This document shows, in pieces, positions 34,242 through 43,215 of a stretch of DNA of 64,000 nt (positions are counted from its first letter, which is position 1; each line of letters opens with the position of its first letter). Source of the stretch: CAZFHA01 sp964518595 (GTDB taxonomy: Bacteria > Bacillota > Clostridia > Saccharofermentanales > Saccharofermentanaceae); assembly GCA_964518595.1 (NCBI GenBank), contig CAZFHA010000013.1, positions 1 through 64,000 of the forward strand, read 5' to 3'. The translations under genes were made by a program, and so were the position numbers. The notes beneath the pieces are model-generated. The model was not told the origin of the DNA and did not search any database. It was given only the letters and a program-made list of their open reading frames with translations.

Positions 34242-34916
34242 ATGGGCCAGAAGGTTAATCCCCATGGTTTACGGGTTGGTGTCATCAAAGGCTGGGATAC
34301 GCGCTGGTATGCCGATAAAAAGTCTTTCGGTGATTATCTGGTTGAGGATAAAAAAATCCGTACATTTGTAAAAAAAGAATGTTTTAATGCTGGTGTATCT
34401 CATATTGAGATTGAGCGTAAAGGTGATGATAAAACAATGGTAATCATCAACGCTGCTAAGCCAGGTATTATTATTGGACGTCAAGGTGCTGGTATTGAGG
34501 ATCTTAAGAAGAAATTGCACAAGAATTTCAAGCGTAATTTCTTTGTAGATGTTCGCGAGATCCGTACACCTGATAGTTCTGCTCAGTTGGTTGCCGAAAG
34601 TATTGCTGCTCAATTAGAGAAGCGTATTTCTTTCCGTAGAGCTATGAAGCAGGCTATGCAAAGAACTATGCGTACCGGTGCTAAAGGTATTAAGACCCAA
34701 GTTTCCGGTCGTTTGGGCGGTGCAGAAATTGCCAGAACAGAGCATTATCATGAGGGAACGATTCCTCTACAGACACTTCGTGCTGACATTGATTATGGTT
34801 TGGCTGAAGCTCATACCACCTACGGCCGAATTGGCGTAAAAGTATGGATTTATAGAGGCGAAATCTTGCCTACTAAGAAAACTGTAGTGAAAGTTACGGA
34901 AGGGGGCGAAGGTTAA
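34242..34916 (+). CDS. rpsC: 30S ribosomal protein S3
   Basis: Lines the mRNA entry channel and takes part in helicase activity. The 224-residue protein has the KH domain GIIIGRQGAGIEDLKKKL and the C-terminal TTYGRIGVKVWIYRGEILP. AAGGAGG precedes ATG 34242. The stop shares one base with the rplP start (TAATG). Confidence 0.98.
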   Translation: MGQKVNPHGLRVGVIKGWDTRWYADKKSFGDYLVEDKKIRTFVKKECFNAGVSHIEIERKGDDKTMVIINAAKPGIIIGRQGAGIEDLKKKLHKNFKRNFFVDVREIRTPDSSAQLVAESIAAQLEKRISFRRAMKQAMQRTMRTGAKGIKTQVSGRLGGAEIARTEHYHEGTIPLQTLRADIDYGLAEAHTTYGRIGVKVWIYRGEILPTKKTVVKVTEGGEG

Positions 34917-35347
34917 TGCTTCTTCCAAAGAGAGTTAAGTATAGAAAGCAGCAACGTGGCCGTCTTACAGGAAAGGCCACCCGTGGTAATTTTGTTGCAT
35001 ATGGTGACTTTGGTATTCAGGCAACCGAACCTTGTTGGATTACTTCCAATCAGATTGAAGCAGCCCGTATCGCCATTAACCGTTATGTAAAGAGAGGCGG
35101 AAAGGTCTGGATTAAAATTTTTCCAGATAAGCCCGTCACATCTAAACCGGCTGAAACCCGAATGGGTTCCGGAAAAGGTTCCCCTGAGTATTGGGTAGCC
35201 GTTGTTAAGCCGGGTCGTGTACTTTTTGAAATTGCTGGTGTTTCAGAGGAAGTTGCAAGAGAGGCTATGCGTTTGGCAAGCCACAAATTGCCCTGCAAAA
35301 CCAAGTTTATCCTTAAGGCGAAGGAGGGTGACGTAAATGAAGGCTAA
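34916..35347 (+). CDS. rplP: 50S ribosomal protein L16
   Basis: Binds tRNA at the A site region. Standard 143 residues: MLLPKRVKYRKQQRGRLTGK at the start and the conserved MGSGKGSPEYWVAVV. The overlap with rpsC at the start and 11 bases with rpmC at the end indicate coupled translation. Confidence 0.98.
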   Translation: MLLPKRVKYRKQQRGRLTGKATRGNFVAYGDFGIQATEPCWITSNQIEAARIAINRYVKRGGKVWIKIFPDKPVTSKPAETRMGSGKGSPEYWVAVVKPGRVLFEIAGVSEEVAREAMRLASHKLPCKTKFILKAKEGDVNEG

Positions 35348-35537
35348 TGAAATTCGTACAAAATCTAATTCCGAATTGGAAAAAGAGCTGGTTGCCCTGA
35401 AAGAAGAACTCTTCAAACTTCGTTTCCAGCACGCAACAAATCAACTTGAGAACCCACAGCGCTTAGGTGCTGTTAAGAGAGACATTGCTCGTGTAAAGAC
35501 CGTTTTACGGGAGCAAGAACTCCAGGGCAAACAGTGA
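35337..35537 (+). CDS. rpmC: 50S ribosomal protein L29
   Basis: Small two-helix protein at the tunnel exit, 66 residues. The conserved FKLRFQHATNQLENPQRLG and KRDIARVKTVLRE segments are visible. AAGGAGGG precedes ATG 35337, inside the end of rplP. Confidence 0.97.
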   Translation: MKANEIRTKSNSELEKELVALKEELFKLRFQHATNQLENPQRLGAVKRDIARVKTVLREQELQGKQ

Positions 35538-35551
35538 AGGGGGAGCAGTGA

Positions 35552-35809
35552 ATGAGTGATCGTAACCTCAGAAAGACTCGGATCGGTGTCGTTAGCAGCG
35601 ATAAAATGGATAAAACAATCGTTGTATCTGTTACAGAGCATGTAAGACATCCGTTATACAAAAAAATCATCAAGAGAACATACAAACTTAAGGCTCATGA
35701 TGAAGAAAATGCTTGTGGCATTGGCGATAAAGTTAAAGTTATGGAAACTCGCCCTCTAAGCCGTGAAAAGCGTTGGAGAATGGTCGAAATTATTGAAAAG
35801 GCAAAATAA
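35552..35809 (+). CDS. rpsQ: 30S ribosomal protein S17
   Basis: Early 16S rRNA-binding protein with an OB fold, 85 residues. RKTRIGVVSSDKMDKTIVV and HPLYKKIIKRT match the family. GGGGGAG precedes ATG 35552. Confidence 0.98.
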   Translation: MSDRNLRKTRIGVVSSDKMDKTIVVSVTEHVRHPLYKKIIKRTYKLKAHDEENACGIGDKVKVMETRPLSREKRWRMVEIIEKAK

Positions 35810-35851
35810 TACGTAGCCGCCATGGTTTTCACGTAAAGGAGGAAATACTTC

Positions 35852-36220
35852 ATGATTCAAGTTGAATCCAGACTAAGAACGGCTGATAATACCGGTGCGA
35901 AAGAACTGTTATGCATAAAGGTACTCGGTGGTTCTTGGCGTAAATATGCCAACATTGGTGATGTCATCGTATGCTCCGTTAAATCGGCTGCTCCCGGTGG
36001 TGTTGTCAAAAAAGGTGAAGTGGTTAAGGCTGTTGTTGTTCGTACCAAAAAGGGCGTAAGACGTCCAGACGGATCATATATTAAGTTTGATGACAATGCA
36101 GCAGTTATTATTAAAGAAGATAAGAACCCACGGGGCACACGTATTTTTGGGCCAATCGCCAGAGAATTGCGTGATAAGGACTATATGAAAATTCTGTCCC
36201 TTGCTCCGGAAGTTCTGTAA
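35852..36220 (+). CDS. rplN: 50S ribosomal protein L14
   Basis: Subunit-interface protein of 122 residues. It has MIQVESRLRTADNTGAKEL and VRTKKGVRRPDGSYIKFDDN. AAAGGAGG precedes ATG 35852. Confidence 0.98.
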   Translation: MIQVESRLRTADNTGAKELLCIKVLGGSWRKYANIGDVIVCSVKSAAPGGVVKKGEVVKAVVVRTKKGVRRPDGSYIKFDDNAAVIIKEDKNPRGTRIFGPIARELRDKDYMKILSLAPEVL

Positions 36221-36232
36221 GGAGGACGACAA

Positions 36233-36583
36233 ATGACTAACAAATTACATGTGAAAAAAGATGATACCGTTGTCGTTATCTCCGGTAAGGATGTAGGTAA
36301 GAAGGGCAAAGTCCTGAAGACCTCTCCTAGCAACGGTCGGGTTTATGTTTCCGGAGTTAATATGATCACTCGCCACCAAAAGGGGCAGGGTCAATATAAG
36401 CCTTCCGCTTTAATTGAGCGCGAAGGTTCCGTAGATGCTTCTAATGTAATGATCGTTTGCCCTAAGTGCCAAAAGCCTACTCGTGTTGCTCGTCAAGTTG
36501 AAGCAGACGGCAAGAAATCACGGATTTGCAAGAAGTGCGGTGCAACGATTGACGTAATCAAGAAGGCAAGCAAGGAGGGATAA
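36233..36583 (+). CDS. rplX: 50S ribosomal protein L24 (zinc-ribbon form)
   Basis: Assembly initiator of the 50S subunit, 116 residues. The KOW motif is near the N terminus (VISGKDVGKKGKVLK). The C-terminal half carries four cysteines, C76/C79 and C99/C102, the zinc-ribbon version of L24. GGAGGA precedes ATG 36233. Confidence 0.97.
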   Translation: MTNKLHVKKDDTVVVISGKDVGKKGKVLKTSPSNGRVYVSGVNMITRHQKGQGQYKPSALIEREGSVDASNVMIVCPKCQKPTRVARQVEADGKKSRICKKCGATIDVIKKASKEG

Positions 36584-36586
36584 TAG

Positions 36587-37126
36587 ATGTCCAGATTAAA
36601 AGATAAATATACATCTGAAGTTTCACCGGCTTTGCGCGAGACCTTCGGTTACAAGTCGGTTATGCAAATACCGAAGTTAGAAAAAATCGTACTTAATATG
36701 GGTGTTGGTGAAGTAAAGGACAATCCTAAAGCTTTAGAAAACGCCATGCGTGACATGGGCATTGTTTGCGGACAAAAGCCTGTTGCAACAGTAGCTACAA
36801 AATCAGTTGCTGCTTTTAAGCTTCGTGAAGGCATGAAGATTGGCTGTAAAGTTACTCTCCGTGGCGAGAATATGTATGATTTCTTGGATAAGTTAATCAG
36901 CATCTCACTGCCACGTGTACGTGACTTTAGAGGCATTAGCCCTAACTCCTTTGACGGTCATGGTAATTATGCTATGGGTATCAAGGATCAGCTGATGTTC
37001 CCAGAAATTGATTACGATAAAGTAGATAAGATTCGCGGAATGGATATTATTATTGTCACAACGGCTCAAACGGACGAAGAGGCTAGAGCACTTTTAAAGC
37101 TTCTCGGTATGCCGTTTCGCAAGTAA
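36587..37126 (+). CDS. rplE: 50S ribosomal protein L5
   Basis: 5S rRNA-binding protein in the central protuberance, 179 residues. The conserved LPRVRDFRGISPNSFDGHGN and MDIIIVTTAQTDEEAR are visible. The start is 3 bases after rplX, with AAGGAGG in the end of that gene. Confidence 0.98.
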   Translation: MSRLKDKYTSEVSPALRETFGYKSVMQIPKLEKIVLNMGVGEVKDNPKALENAMRDMGIVCGQKPVATVATKSVAAFKLREGMKIGCKVTLRGENMYDFLDKLISISLPRVRDFRGISPNSFDGHGNYAMGIKDQLMFPEIDYDKVDKIRGMDIIIVTTAQTDEEARALLKLLGMPFRK

Positions 37127-37145
37127 GCAGGGAGGATAACGAAAA

Positions 37146-37331
37146 ATGGCAAAAAAATCAATGATTTTGAAGGCCCAGAGAGTACCTAAGTATAAAACAC
37201 GCCAACATAACCGTTGCAAACTCTGCGGCAGACCTCATGCCTATATCCGTAAATACGGCATTTGTCGTCTCTGTTTCCGTGATTTAGCCTATAAGGGACA
37301 GATTCCCGGCGTCCGCAAGGCCAGCTGGTAA
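37146..37331 (+). CDS. rpsN: 30S ribosomal protein S14, type Z
   Basis: The zinc-binding short form of S14, 61 residues, with C24/C27 and C40/C43 (CKLCGRP and CRLCFRD). This is the zinc-rich variant used under zinc-replete growth. GGGAGG precedes ATG 37146. Confidence 0.98.
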   Translation: MAKKSMILKAQRVPKYKTRQHNRCKLCGRPHAYIRKYGICRLCFRDLAYKGQIPGVRKASW

Positions 37332-37356
37332 CGATAGTAAGCAAGGAGGAACTCGT

Positions 37357-37752
37357 ATGCAGATTACAGATGCAATTGCAGATATGCTCACCAGAATCCG
37401 TAACGCAGGTACAGCCGGTCATTCGACTGTTCTGGTACCGGCTTCCAATCTCAAGAAGGCTATCGCCCAGATCTTGTTGGATGAAGGATATATTTCCCGT
37501 TATGAGTGCATGGAAGACAATAAGCAGGGCATGATTAAAATTACTTTGAAATTCGCTTCTAAGAAGAGTGTTATTACTGGCATTAAGCGTATTTCAAAGC
37601 CCGGTTTGCGGGTATATGCCGATACCGAAAATTTACCTAAGGTTTTAGGCGGATTGGGTATTGCTATTATATCCACTTCTAAGGGTATTATGACCGATAA
37701 AAAAGCTAGAACATTGGGTGTTGGCGGCGAAGTCTTAGCCTATGTTTGGTAA
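37357..37752 (+). CDS. rpsH: 30S ribosomal protein S8
   Basis: 16S rRNA-binding protein and, in E. coli, repressor of the spc operon. It has 131 residues, with DAIADMLTRIRNAG at the start and STSKGIMTDKKAR near the end. AAGGAGG precedes ATG 37357. A small hairpin follows in the gap to rplF. Confidence 0.98.
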   Translation: MQITDAIADMLTRIRNAGTAGHSTVLVPASNLKKAIAQILLDEGYISRYECMEDNKQGMIKITLKFASKKSVITGIKRISKPGLRVYADTENLPKVLGGLGIAIISTSKGIMTDKKARTLGVGGEVLAYVW

Positions 37753-37773
37753 ACAGTGAAACTCTGAAACGAT

Positions 37774-37791
37774 GACTTGCTTTTGCAAGTC
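37774..37791 (+). promoter_or_regulatory. Small perfect hairpin between rpsH and rplF
   Basis: GACTTGC (37774-37780) pairs with GCAAGTC (37785-37791) around a TTTT loop. It lies in a 70-base gap, unusually long for this operon. No U-tract follows. Its role is unknown. Confidence 0.4.
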
Positions 37792-37822
37792 TTCTCAATC
37801 TTAAGAGCAGGAGGAAAAAATT

Positions 37823-38365
37823 ATGTCCCGTATTGGCAGAATGCCGATCACAATCCCCGCCGGGGTTGAAGTCAAATTGGATGGACAAGTCGTTACCGTA
37901 AAAGGTAAAGGCGGAACTCTTACCCAAGAGGTGCATCCTGATATTCAGGTAGCTATTGCAGACGGTATTGTTACCGTTACTAGACCTTCAGACCAGAAAG
38001 AGCATCGTGCATTGCATGGACTGACTCGTTCACTTTTAAACAACATGGTTGTTGGTGTATCAGAAGGTTTTGAGAAGAATCTAGAAATCAATGGTGTAGG
38101 TTACAGAGCAGCAAAGACAGGTAAGAACTTGGTTCTTAACCTCGGCTACTCTCATCCCATTGAGATGGCTGAGCCTGCTGGAATAACGATTGAAGTTCCA
38201 GCCCAAAATAAAATTATTGTTAAAGGTGCGGATAAGCAGTTGGTAGGTGAAACTGCCGCTAAGATTCGTTCCTTCAGATCGCCAGATCCGTACAAAGGAA
38301 AAGGCATCAAGTATGCAAATGAACAACTGAGAATTAAAGAAGGCAAGACGGGCGCCAAGAAATAA
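37823..38365 (+). CDS. rplF: 50S ribosomal protein L6
   Basis: Binds 23S rRNA near the factor-binding site, 180 residues. MSRIGRMPITIPAGVEV and the C-terminal FRSPDPYKGKGIKYANEQLR are typical. AGGAGG precedes ATG 37823. Confidence 0.98.
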   Translation: MSRIGRMPITIPAGVEVKLDGQVVTVKGKGGTLTQEVHPDIQVAIADGIVTVTRPSDQKEHRALHGLTRSLLNNMVVGVSEGFEKNLEINGVGYRAAKTGKNLVLNLGYSHPIEMAEPAGITIEVPAQNKIIVKGADKQLVGETAAKIRSFRSPDPYKGKGIKYANEQLRIKEGKTGAKK

Positions 38366-38382
38366 GAAAAGGGGTGAAATGC

Positions 38383-38751
38383 ATGATTAACAAAACCGAC
38401 AGGAATGAAGTCCGTAAAAGAAAACATGTTCGGGTTCGCAAGAAAATTGCCGGCACCCCAGAGCGTCCGCGTCTGTGTGTATATAGGAGTAATACCAATA
38501 TCTATGCACAGGTTATTGACGACACCTCGGGTGTAACATTAGCAAGTGCATCTACTTTGGACAAGGATGTAAAATCCCAGCTAGAGTTTGGCGGTAACAC
38601 CGATGCAGCAACTGCCGTAGGCAAAACTGTTGCACAGCGGGCCCTTGATAAAGGGATCAAAAATGTTGTTTTTGACAGAAGTGGATATATTTTCCACGGT
38701 CGCGTAGCGGCCCTGGCTGAGGCAGCCCGCGAAGCTGGCCTAACTTTCTAA
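38383..38751 (+). CDS. rplR: 50S ribosomal protein L18
   Basis: 5S rRNA-binding protein. ATG 38383 gives 122 residues and follows GGGGTG (38371-38376) by 6 bases; the in-frame GTG 38374 lies within that site. RPRLCVYRSNTNIYAQVIDD and the C-terminal FDRSGYIFHGRVAALAEAAR are typical. Confidence 0.97.
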   Translation: MINKTDRNEVRKRKHVRVRKKIAGTPERPRLCVYRSNTNIYAQVIDDTSGVTLASASTLDKDVKSQLEFGGNTDAATAVGKTVAQRALDKGIKNVVFDRSGYIFHGRVAALAEAAREAGLTF

Positions 38752-38769
38752 GCAGGAGGAAGAGTAAAG

Positions 38770-39264
38770 ATGCGAATCGATCCAAATACATTAGATTTGA
38801 AAGAGAAAGTCATTCACATTGGACGTGTCTCTAAGACTGTTAAGGGCGGAAGAAATTTCCGTTTCTCGGCTCTGGTTATCGTTGGCGATGAGAATGGTCA
38901 CGTTGGCAAAGGAATTGGCAAAGCTGCTGAAATTCCTGATGCAATTCGTAAGGGAATCGAAGATGCCAAGAAGAATTTAATTTCTGTTCCCATCCGTAGC
39001 ACGACTATTCCTCACGAAGCTTTAGGTGTTTTTGGCGCAGGAAAGATTGTTATGAAGCCTGCTAAAGAAGGTACCGGTGTTATTGCTGGTGGACCAGTTC
39101 GTGTTGTTTGTGAAATGGCTGGTATCCGTGATATTAGAACTAAGTCCTTGGGAACAAATAACCCTAACAATGTTGTAAATGCGACGATGGAAGGCCTGAA
39201 GAGTCTTAAATCCTTGGAAGAGGTAGCTAGACTTAGAGGCAAATCCACTGAAGAAATTCTTTAA
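38770..39264 (+). CDS. rpsE: 30S ribosomal protein S5
   Basis: Fidelity protein of the 30S body, 164 residues. KGGRNFRFSALVIVGDENGH and the C-terminal LGTNNPNNVVNATMEGL match the family. GGAGGAAG precedes ATG 38770. Confidence 0.98.
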   Translation: MRIDPNTLDLKEKVIHIGRVSKTVKGGRNFRFSALVIVGDENGHVGKGIGKAAEIPDAIRKGIEDAKKNLISVPIRSTTIPHEALGVFGAGKIVMKPAKEGTGVIAGGPVRVVCEMAGIRDIRTKSLGTNNPNNVVNATMEGLKSLKSLEEVARLRGKSTEEIL

Positions 39265-39281
39265 GAGGAGGTGTGTCTTCA

Positions 39282-39461
39282 ATGGCAGAATTAAAAATTA
39301 CCCTGGTGAAGAGCACCAATAGCGCAAATAAGAACCATTGTGCCACTGTTCAAGCTTTGGGATTGCGCAAAATTGGCCAGTCAGTAACAAAAACCGATAA
39401 CCCAGCTATTCGTGGTATGGTTCGGAGCGTTGCTCATCTGGTTACCTGTGAAGAAGTCTAA
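39282..39461 (+). CDS. rpmD: 50S ribosomal protein L30
   Basis: Small 59-residue protein (ELKITLVKSTNSANKNHCAT; LGLRKIGQSV). ATG 39282 follows AGGAGGTG (39266-39273) by 8 bases; the in-frame GTG 39273 lies inside that site. Confidence 0.96.
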   Translation: MAELKITLVKSTNSANKNHCATVQALGLRKIGQSVTKTDNPAIRGMVRSVAHLVTCEEV

Positions 39462-39475
39462 TGGAGGTATGAAAA

Positions 39476-39937
39476 ATGAAGCTCAATGAATTGACTTCCA
39501 GCGGTAATGCTAAGGCTTACCGCAAAGGTCGTGGCCCAGGTAGTGGCAACGGCAAAACATCCGGTCGGGGACATAAAGGTCAAAATTCCCGTTCCGGTGG
39601 AGGAGTCCGTCCCGGCTTTGAAGGTGGACAGATGCCTCTGTATAGACGTTTGGGCAAGCGTGGTTTTAATAACAAACGCTTTGCTAAGCAGTACATTATT
39701 CTTAATGTAGCTGACTTGGAGGCCTTTGAGAACGGGACTACAGTGACCGCAGAGATTCTTGCAGATGCAGGTATTCTTTCTGTTCCCAAGGTTAATGACG
39801 GTATTAAAGTCTTGGGTCTTGGCGAGTTGACAAAGAAATTGACTGTCGAGGCAGTTGCCTTCTCTACTTCCGCTAAAGAGAAGATTGAGAAAGCCGGTGG
39901 AACTGTTGTACCGGTTAGAGCTGGTGGCACCAAATAA
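39476..39937 (+). CDS. rplO: 50S ribosomal protein L15
   Basis: Late-assembly 50S protein, 153 residues. It has KGRGPGSGNGKTSGRGHKGQ, typical of the N terminus, and GFEGGQMPLYRRLGKRGF. TGGAGG precedes ATG 39476. Confidence 0.98.
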   Translation: MKLNELTSSGNAKAYRKGRGPGSGNGKTSGRGHKGQNSRSGGGVRPGFEGGQMPLYRRLGKRGFNNKRFAKQYIILNVADLEAFENGTTVTAEILADAGILSVPKVNDGIKVLGLGELTKKLTVEAVAFSTSAKEKIEKAGGTVVPVRAGGTK

Positions 39938-39949
39938 GGAGGTATAATC

Positions 39950-41263
39950 ATGAAGGGTATGTTTGATACGTTGATTAATGCTTTCCGCGTACCAGATCTT
40001 AGAAAAAAACTTCTTTTTACCTTCGGAATCCTTGCTATTTATAAACTTGGTAGCTTAATACCTACTCCGGGTCTTGATGGAGATGCCTTTACTGGGCTTG
40101 TTCAGCAACTGGGCCAAATTGGTGCATTGATGGATATCATCTCTGGTGGTGGTCTTTTAACGGCCTCCATCTTTGCCATGGGTATTACACCTTACATTAA
40201 TGCATCAATTATTATGCAGCTCTTAACCGTTGCAATACCAGCTTTGGAACGAATGCAAAAGGAAGGTGAGCCAGGGCGAAAGAAGATCCAAAAGATCACT
40301 CGTTTTGTCACCATCGGCCTTGCCCTCGTCCAAGCAACGGCCTTTTGGTTTGCAACCAGAAGTGCTATGACTACGGCTTTACCGTCGGTGCTTAATTCGA
40401 TACTGATTATTATGACTTTCACTGCCGGTACCGCTTTTATAATGTGGCTGGGTGAACAGATTAATGATAAGGGTGTGGGCAATGGAATTTCCTTAATTAT
40501 TTTCACAGGAATCATTTCACGTCTACCAAGTATGGTTATGAGTGCCTTTAACTATGCCCGTGATGTCTTTGGCATGATGGACAGCCCTTTTGCTGGTGTA
40601 CTATTGGGACTACTGGTCTTCTTAGGTCTGGCTTTGGTATCTCTTGCCATCATCGTTTTTGTTCTTTTTGTTCAGAACGGTGAGCGGCGTATTCCCGTTC
40701 AGTACTCTAAGCGGGTCATTGGACGCAAGACCTATGGTGGACAGAATACTTACATCCCCTTGAAGGTTAATCAGGCTGGTGTTATGCCCGTTATCTTCGC
40801 TATGTCTATTCTGTCTTTACCTTCAACAATTGTTGGTTTTTTCTTTGCCAGTAGCAACCATCCAATTGTTGAGCTATTCCGTAACTTTACAACCAATCCC
40901 CTTTACTACGTTGCTCAGTTCTTGCTGATCGTTGGATTTACCTTCTTCTATTCCTTAATTCAGTTTAATCCTATTGAGATTTCCAACAACTTACAGAAGA
41001 ATGGTGGATTTATTCCCGGAGTTCGGCCAGGACGGCCCACTTCAGATTTTATCCATCGGACAGCGCAACGCTTGAATTGGGTAGATGCTTTGTTTTTATC
41101 TGCTGTAGTTTTAATTCCGACCTTATTAGCAACCCTAGTTAGTGCTCAGAATGTTTGGTTCGCAGGAACTTCAGTTCTGATTTTAACGGGTGTCGCAAAT
41201 GACTTGGTTAAGCAGATTGAAGCAAAGATGGTCACTCATCACTACAAAGGCTTCTTGGATTAA
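39950..41263 (+). CDS. secY: Protein translocase subunit SecY
   Basis: Pore subunit of the Sec translocon, 437 residues with about ten membrane segments. GVMPVIFAMSILSLPS and PGVRPGRPTSDFI are characteristic of the central and C-terminal parts. It lies 12 bases after rplO with TAAGGAGG before ATG 39950. A strong hairpin follows. Confidence 0.98.
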   Translation: MKGMFDTLINAFRVPDLRKKLLFTFGILAIYKLGSLIPTPGLDGDAFTGLVQQLGQIGALMDIISGGGLLTASIFAMGITPYINASIIMQLLTVAIPALERMQKEGEPGRKKIQKITRFVTIGLALVQATAFWFATRSAMTTALPSVLNSILIIMTFTAGTAFIMWLGEQINDKGVGNGISLIIFTGIISRLPSMVMSAFNYARDVFGMMDSPFAGVLLGLLVFLGLALVSLAIIVFVLFVQNGERRIPVQYSKRVIGRKTYGGQNTYIPLKVNQAGVMPVIFAMSILSLPSTIVGFFFASSNHPIVELFRNFTTNPLYYVAQFLLIVGFTFFYSLIQFNPIEISNNLQKNGGFIPGVRPGRPTSDFIHRTAQRLNWVDALFLSAVVLIPTLLATLVSAQNVWFAGTSVLILTGVANDLVKQIEAKMVTHHYKGFLD

Positions 41264-41303
41264 TGAAGATTTATGTAAGCCGATAGGATATTTTGCTTTC
41301 AGT

Positions 41304-41337
41304 GGCCTCACACAAAGGTAATTCTTTGTGTGAGGCT
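41304..41337 (+). terminator. Strong hairpin between secY and adk without a U-tract
   Basis: GCCTCACACAAAG (41305-41317) pairs perfectly with CTTTGTGTGAGGC (41324-41336) around a 6-base loop. The following bases are TCTATGAACGTTTTTG, so a direct U-run is missing. It may be a weak terminator, an mRNA-stabilising or processing element. A possible promoter (TATAAT at 41353-41358) lies after it. Confidence 0.5.
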
Positions 41338-41417
41338 CTATGAACGTTTTTGTATAATTATGTGTATACAATTCGTATCAATATTTACTGGTAACAGTAG
41401 AGTGTGAGGAACAACAA

Positions 41418-42098
41418 ATGCATTTGATTCTTCTTGGAGCCCCTGGCTCTGGAAAAGGTACAATTGCCGGTGAGCTTAAGCTGCATTACCAATTAGCTCA
41501 CATTTCCACTGGCGATATTTTTCGCCACCATATTAAAGAAAAGACGGCTTTAGGAATCGAAGCCAGACGATATATTGATCAGGGACTCTTAGTACCTGAT
41601 ACTCTTACCATTACTATGGTAGAGGAACGGTTATCTAACCCTGATTGTTCTAAGGGATTTATTTTAGATGGATTTCCTAGGACTATCGCTCAAGCAGAAG
41701 CTTTAGAGGAGCTTGTAAAGACATTAGGCATCCAGATTGATGCAGTGATTTGTCTGCAGGTTTCTGATGAACTAATTAAGAATCGAGTCTCAGGCAGAAG
41801 AGTCTGTCTGACTTGTGGCGCAAGCTATAACCTGCCTAATAAGCCGCCAAAGCAAGATGGAATTTGCGACATTTGTGGCAGTGAGATTATCCAAAGAGAG
41901 GATGATAGACCGCAAACGGTTTTACAACGTCTCTCTACTTATCATGAAAAGACCCAGCCGCTGATTGATTTCTATTTAGAGAGAGAGAAGCTGCTGTTTA
42001 TAAACAATGAAAATGGCTATAAAGATGCCATTGTTGATATTGAGAAGGCACTGAAGAAGATGAACATCTCAGTCGGTAATGGTTTCAATGAGAGTTAA
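41418..42098 (+). CDS. adk: Adenylate kinase
   Basis: Interconverts AMP, ADP and ATP. The 226-residue protein has the P-loop GAPGSGKGT at residues 8-16, LDGFPRTIAQAEAL and a zinc-binding LID with CLTCG and CDICG. AGTGTGAGGAACAACAAATG is the start region. It is in the usual place after secY. Confidence 0.97.
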   Translation: MHLILLGAPGSGKGTIAGELKLHYQLAHISTGDIFRHHIKEKTALGIEARRYIDQGLLVPDTLTITMVEERLSNPDCSKGFILDGFPRTIAQAEALEELVKTLGIQIDAVICLQVSDELIKNRVSGRRVCLTCGASYNLPNKPPKQDGICDICGSEIIQREDDRPQTVLQRLSTYHEKTQPLIDFYLEREKLLFINNENGYKDAIVDIEKALKKMNISVGNGFNES

Positions 42099-42109
42099 TA
42101 GGTGATTGA

Positions 42110-42865
42110 ATGGTGTACATTAAGAACACACAGGAAATTGAAGCTATGCGTAGAGCTGGAGCAGTTGTGGCTCAGGTTTTTGCCACCCTTGCTCAGATGG
42201 TGCGACCGGGAGTCAGTACTGCCCAGTTGGATTTAGAAGCTCGGCGTATAATTGAGGCGGCTGGTGCAACTCCTTCATTTCTTAATTACGGTTCTCCCCC
42301 TTTTCCGGCAGCTATTTGTGCTTCTGTAAATGAGGAAGTGGTTCATGGTATACCTAGGGAAGATCGAATTTTGCAAGAAGGTGATATCATCAGTGTGGAT
42401 GTTGGCGCTTTTCTTGACGGTTTTCACGGAGATGCGGCAAGGACCTATGCCGTTGGTGAAGTAGCAGCGGAGGCTACCAAGTTAATTCAGGTTACGGAAG
42501 ACTGTTTCTGGAAGGCCGCGGCTAATTGTTATATAGGTAAGCGAGTAGGTGATATTTCCCAAGCTGTATCTGATCATGCTGAGTCCTTTGGCTACGGTGT
42601 AGTTCGCGATTTAACCGGTCACGGAATAGGACGTAATTTACATGAGGAACCGGATGTACCTAATTTTGGCACTGCTGGTCGGGGACTTCGATTGGCTTCG
42701 GGAATGGCGTTGGCTATTGAGCCGATGATTAATCTTGGTTCTAGATTCGTTGAGGTGATGGAAGATCATTGGACAATTCGGACTAGGGATAAGCAATTGT
42801 CTGCCCATTATGAGAATACGGTTATTATTACGGACTCTGAACCCATTATAACAACGGTAATGTAA
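42110..42865 (+). CDS. map: Methionine aminopeptidase, type I
   Basis: Removes the initiator methionine from new proteins. The 251-residue protein has metal ligands in SVDVGAFLDGFHGDAARTY, GHGIGRNLHEEP, AIEPMI and ENTVII. The stop shares one base with the next gene (TAATG). Confidence 0.97.
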   Translation: MVYIKNTQEIEAMRRAGAVVAQVFATLAQMVRPGVSTAQLDLEARRIIEAAGATPSFLNYGSPPFPAAICASVNEEVVHGIPREDRILQEGDIISVDVGAFLDGFHGDAARTYAVGEVAAEATKLIQVTEDCFWKAAANCYIGKRVGDISQAVSDHAESFGYGVVRDLTGHGIGRNLHEEPDVPNFGTAGRGLRLASGMALAIEPMINLGSRFVEVMEDHWTIRTRDKQLSAHYENTVIITDSEPIITTVM

Positions 42866-43215
42866 TGATGGCAGAGATGCACAGTTTATTTGAGGCTTTA
42901 AAGGCTAAAGGTATTGTTCCCGGTAGTGTTGTAATGTCCAGAAGAGGGCATGATGCGGGAAAGGTTTATTTGGTTCTTCGTCGGCAAGAGCAGTTTTTGG
43001 AGCTTTGCGATGGGCAGAAGCGGCCTATTGAAAAGCCAAAAAAGAAAAGACTAAAGCATGTGCAGTCGATTGGTACATATCAGCAGTGGAGCCTACAGGA
43101 GAGGGAGTTTTTTACTCTCCCCCCGTATGAACAGAACAGAAGAATTACATTATTTATTAACGAAGTCAAAGAGAGTTGTAGATGTTACGAATCTAAGGAG
43201 GAAAATTATGGCTAA
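42865..43215 (+). CDS. KOW-domain RNA-binding protein (L14e-like)
   Basis: A 116-residue basic protein between map and infA. The N-terminal half (GIVPGSVVMSRRGHDAGKVY) is a KOW-type domain seen in clostridial L14e/L6e/L27e-like proteins at this same locus. A Lys-rich stretch (KPKKKRLK) follows. The start overlaps the map stop and the end overlaps infA by 8 bases. Function is unknown; a ribosome-associated role is inferred from context. The tail ends with CRCYESKEENYG. Confidence 0.8.
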   Translation: MMAEMHSLFEALKAKGIVPGSVVMSRRGHDAGKVYLVLRRQEQFLELCDGQKRPIEKPKKKRLKHVQSIGTYQQWSLQEREFFTLPPYEQNRRITLFINEVKESCRCYESKEENYG

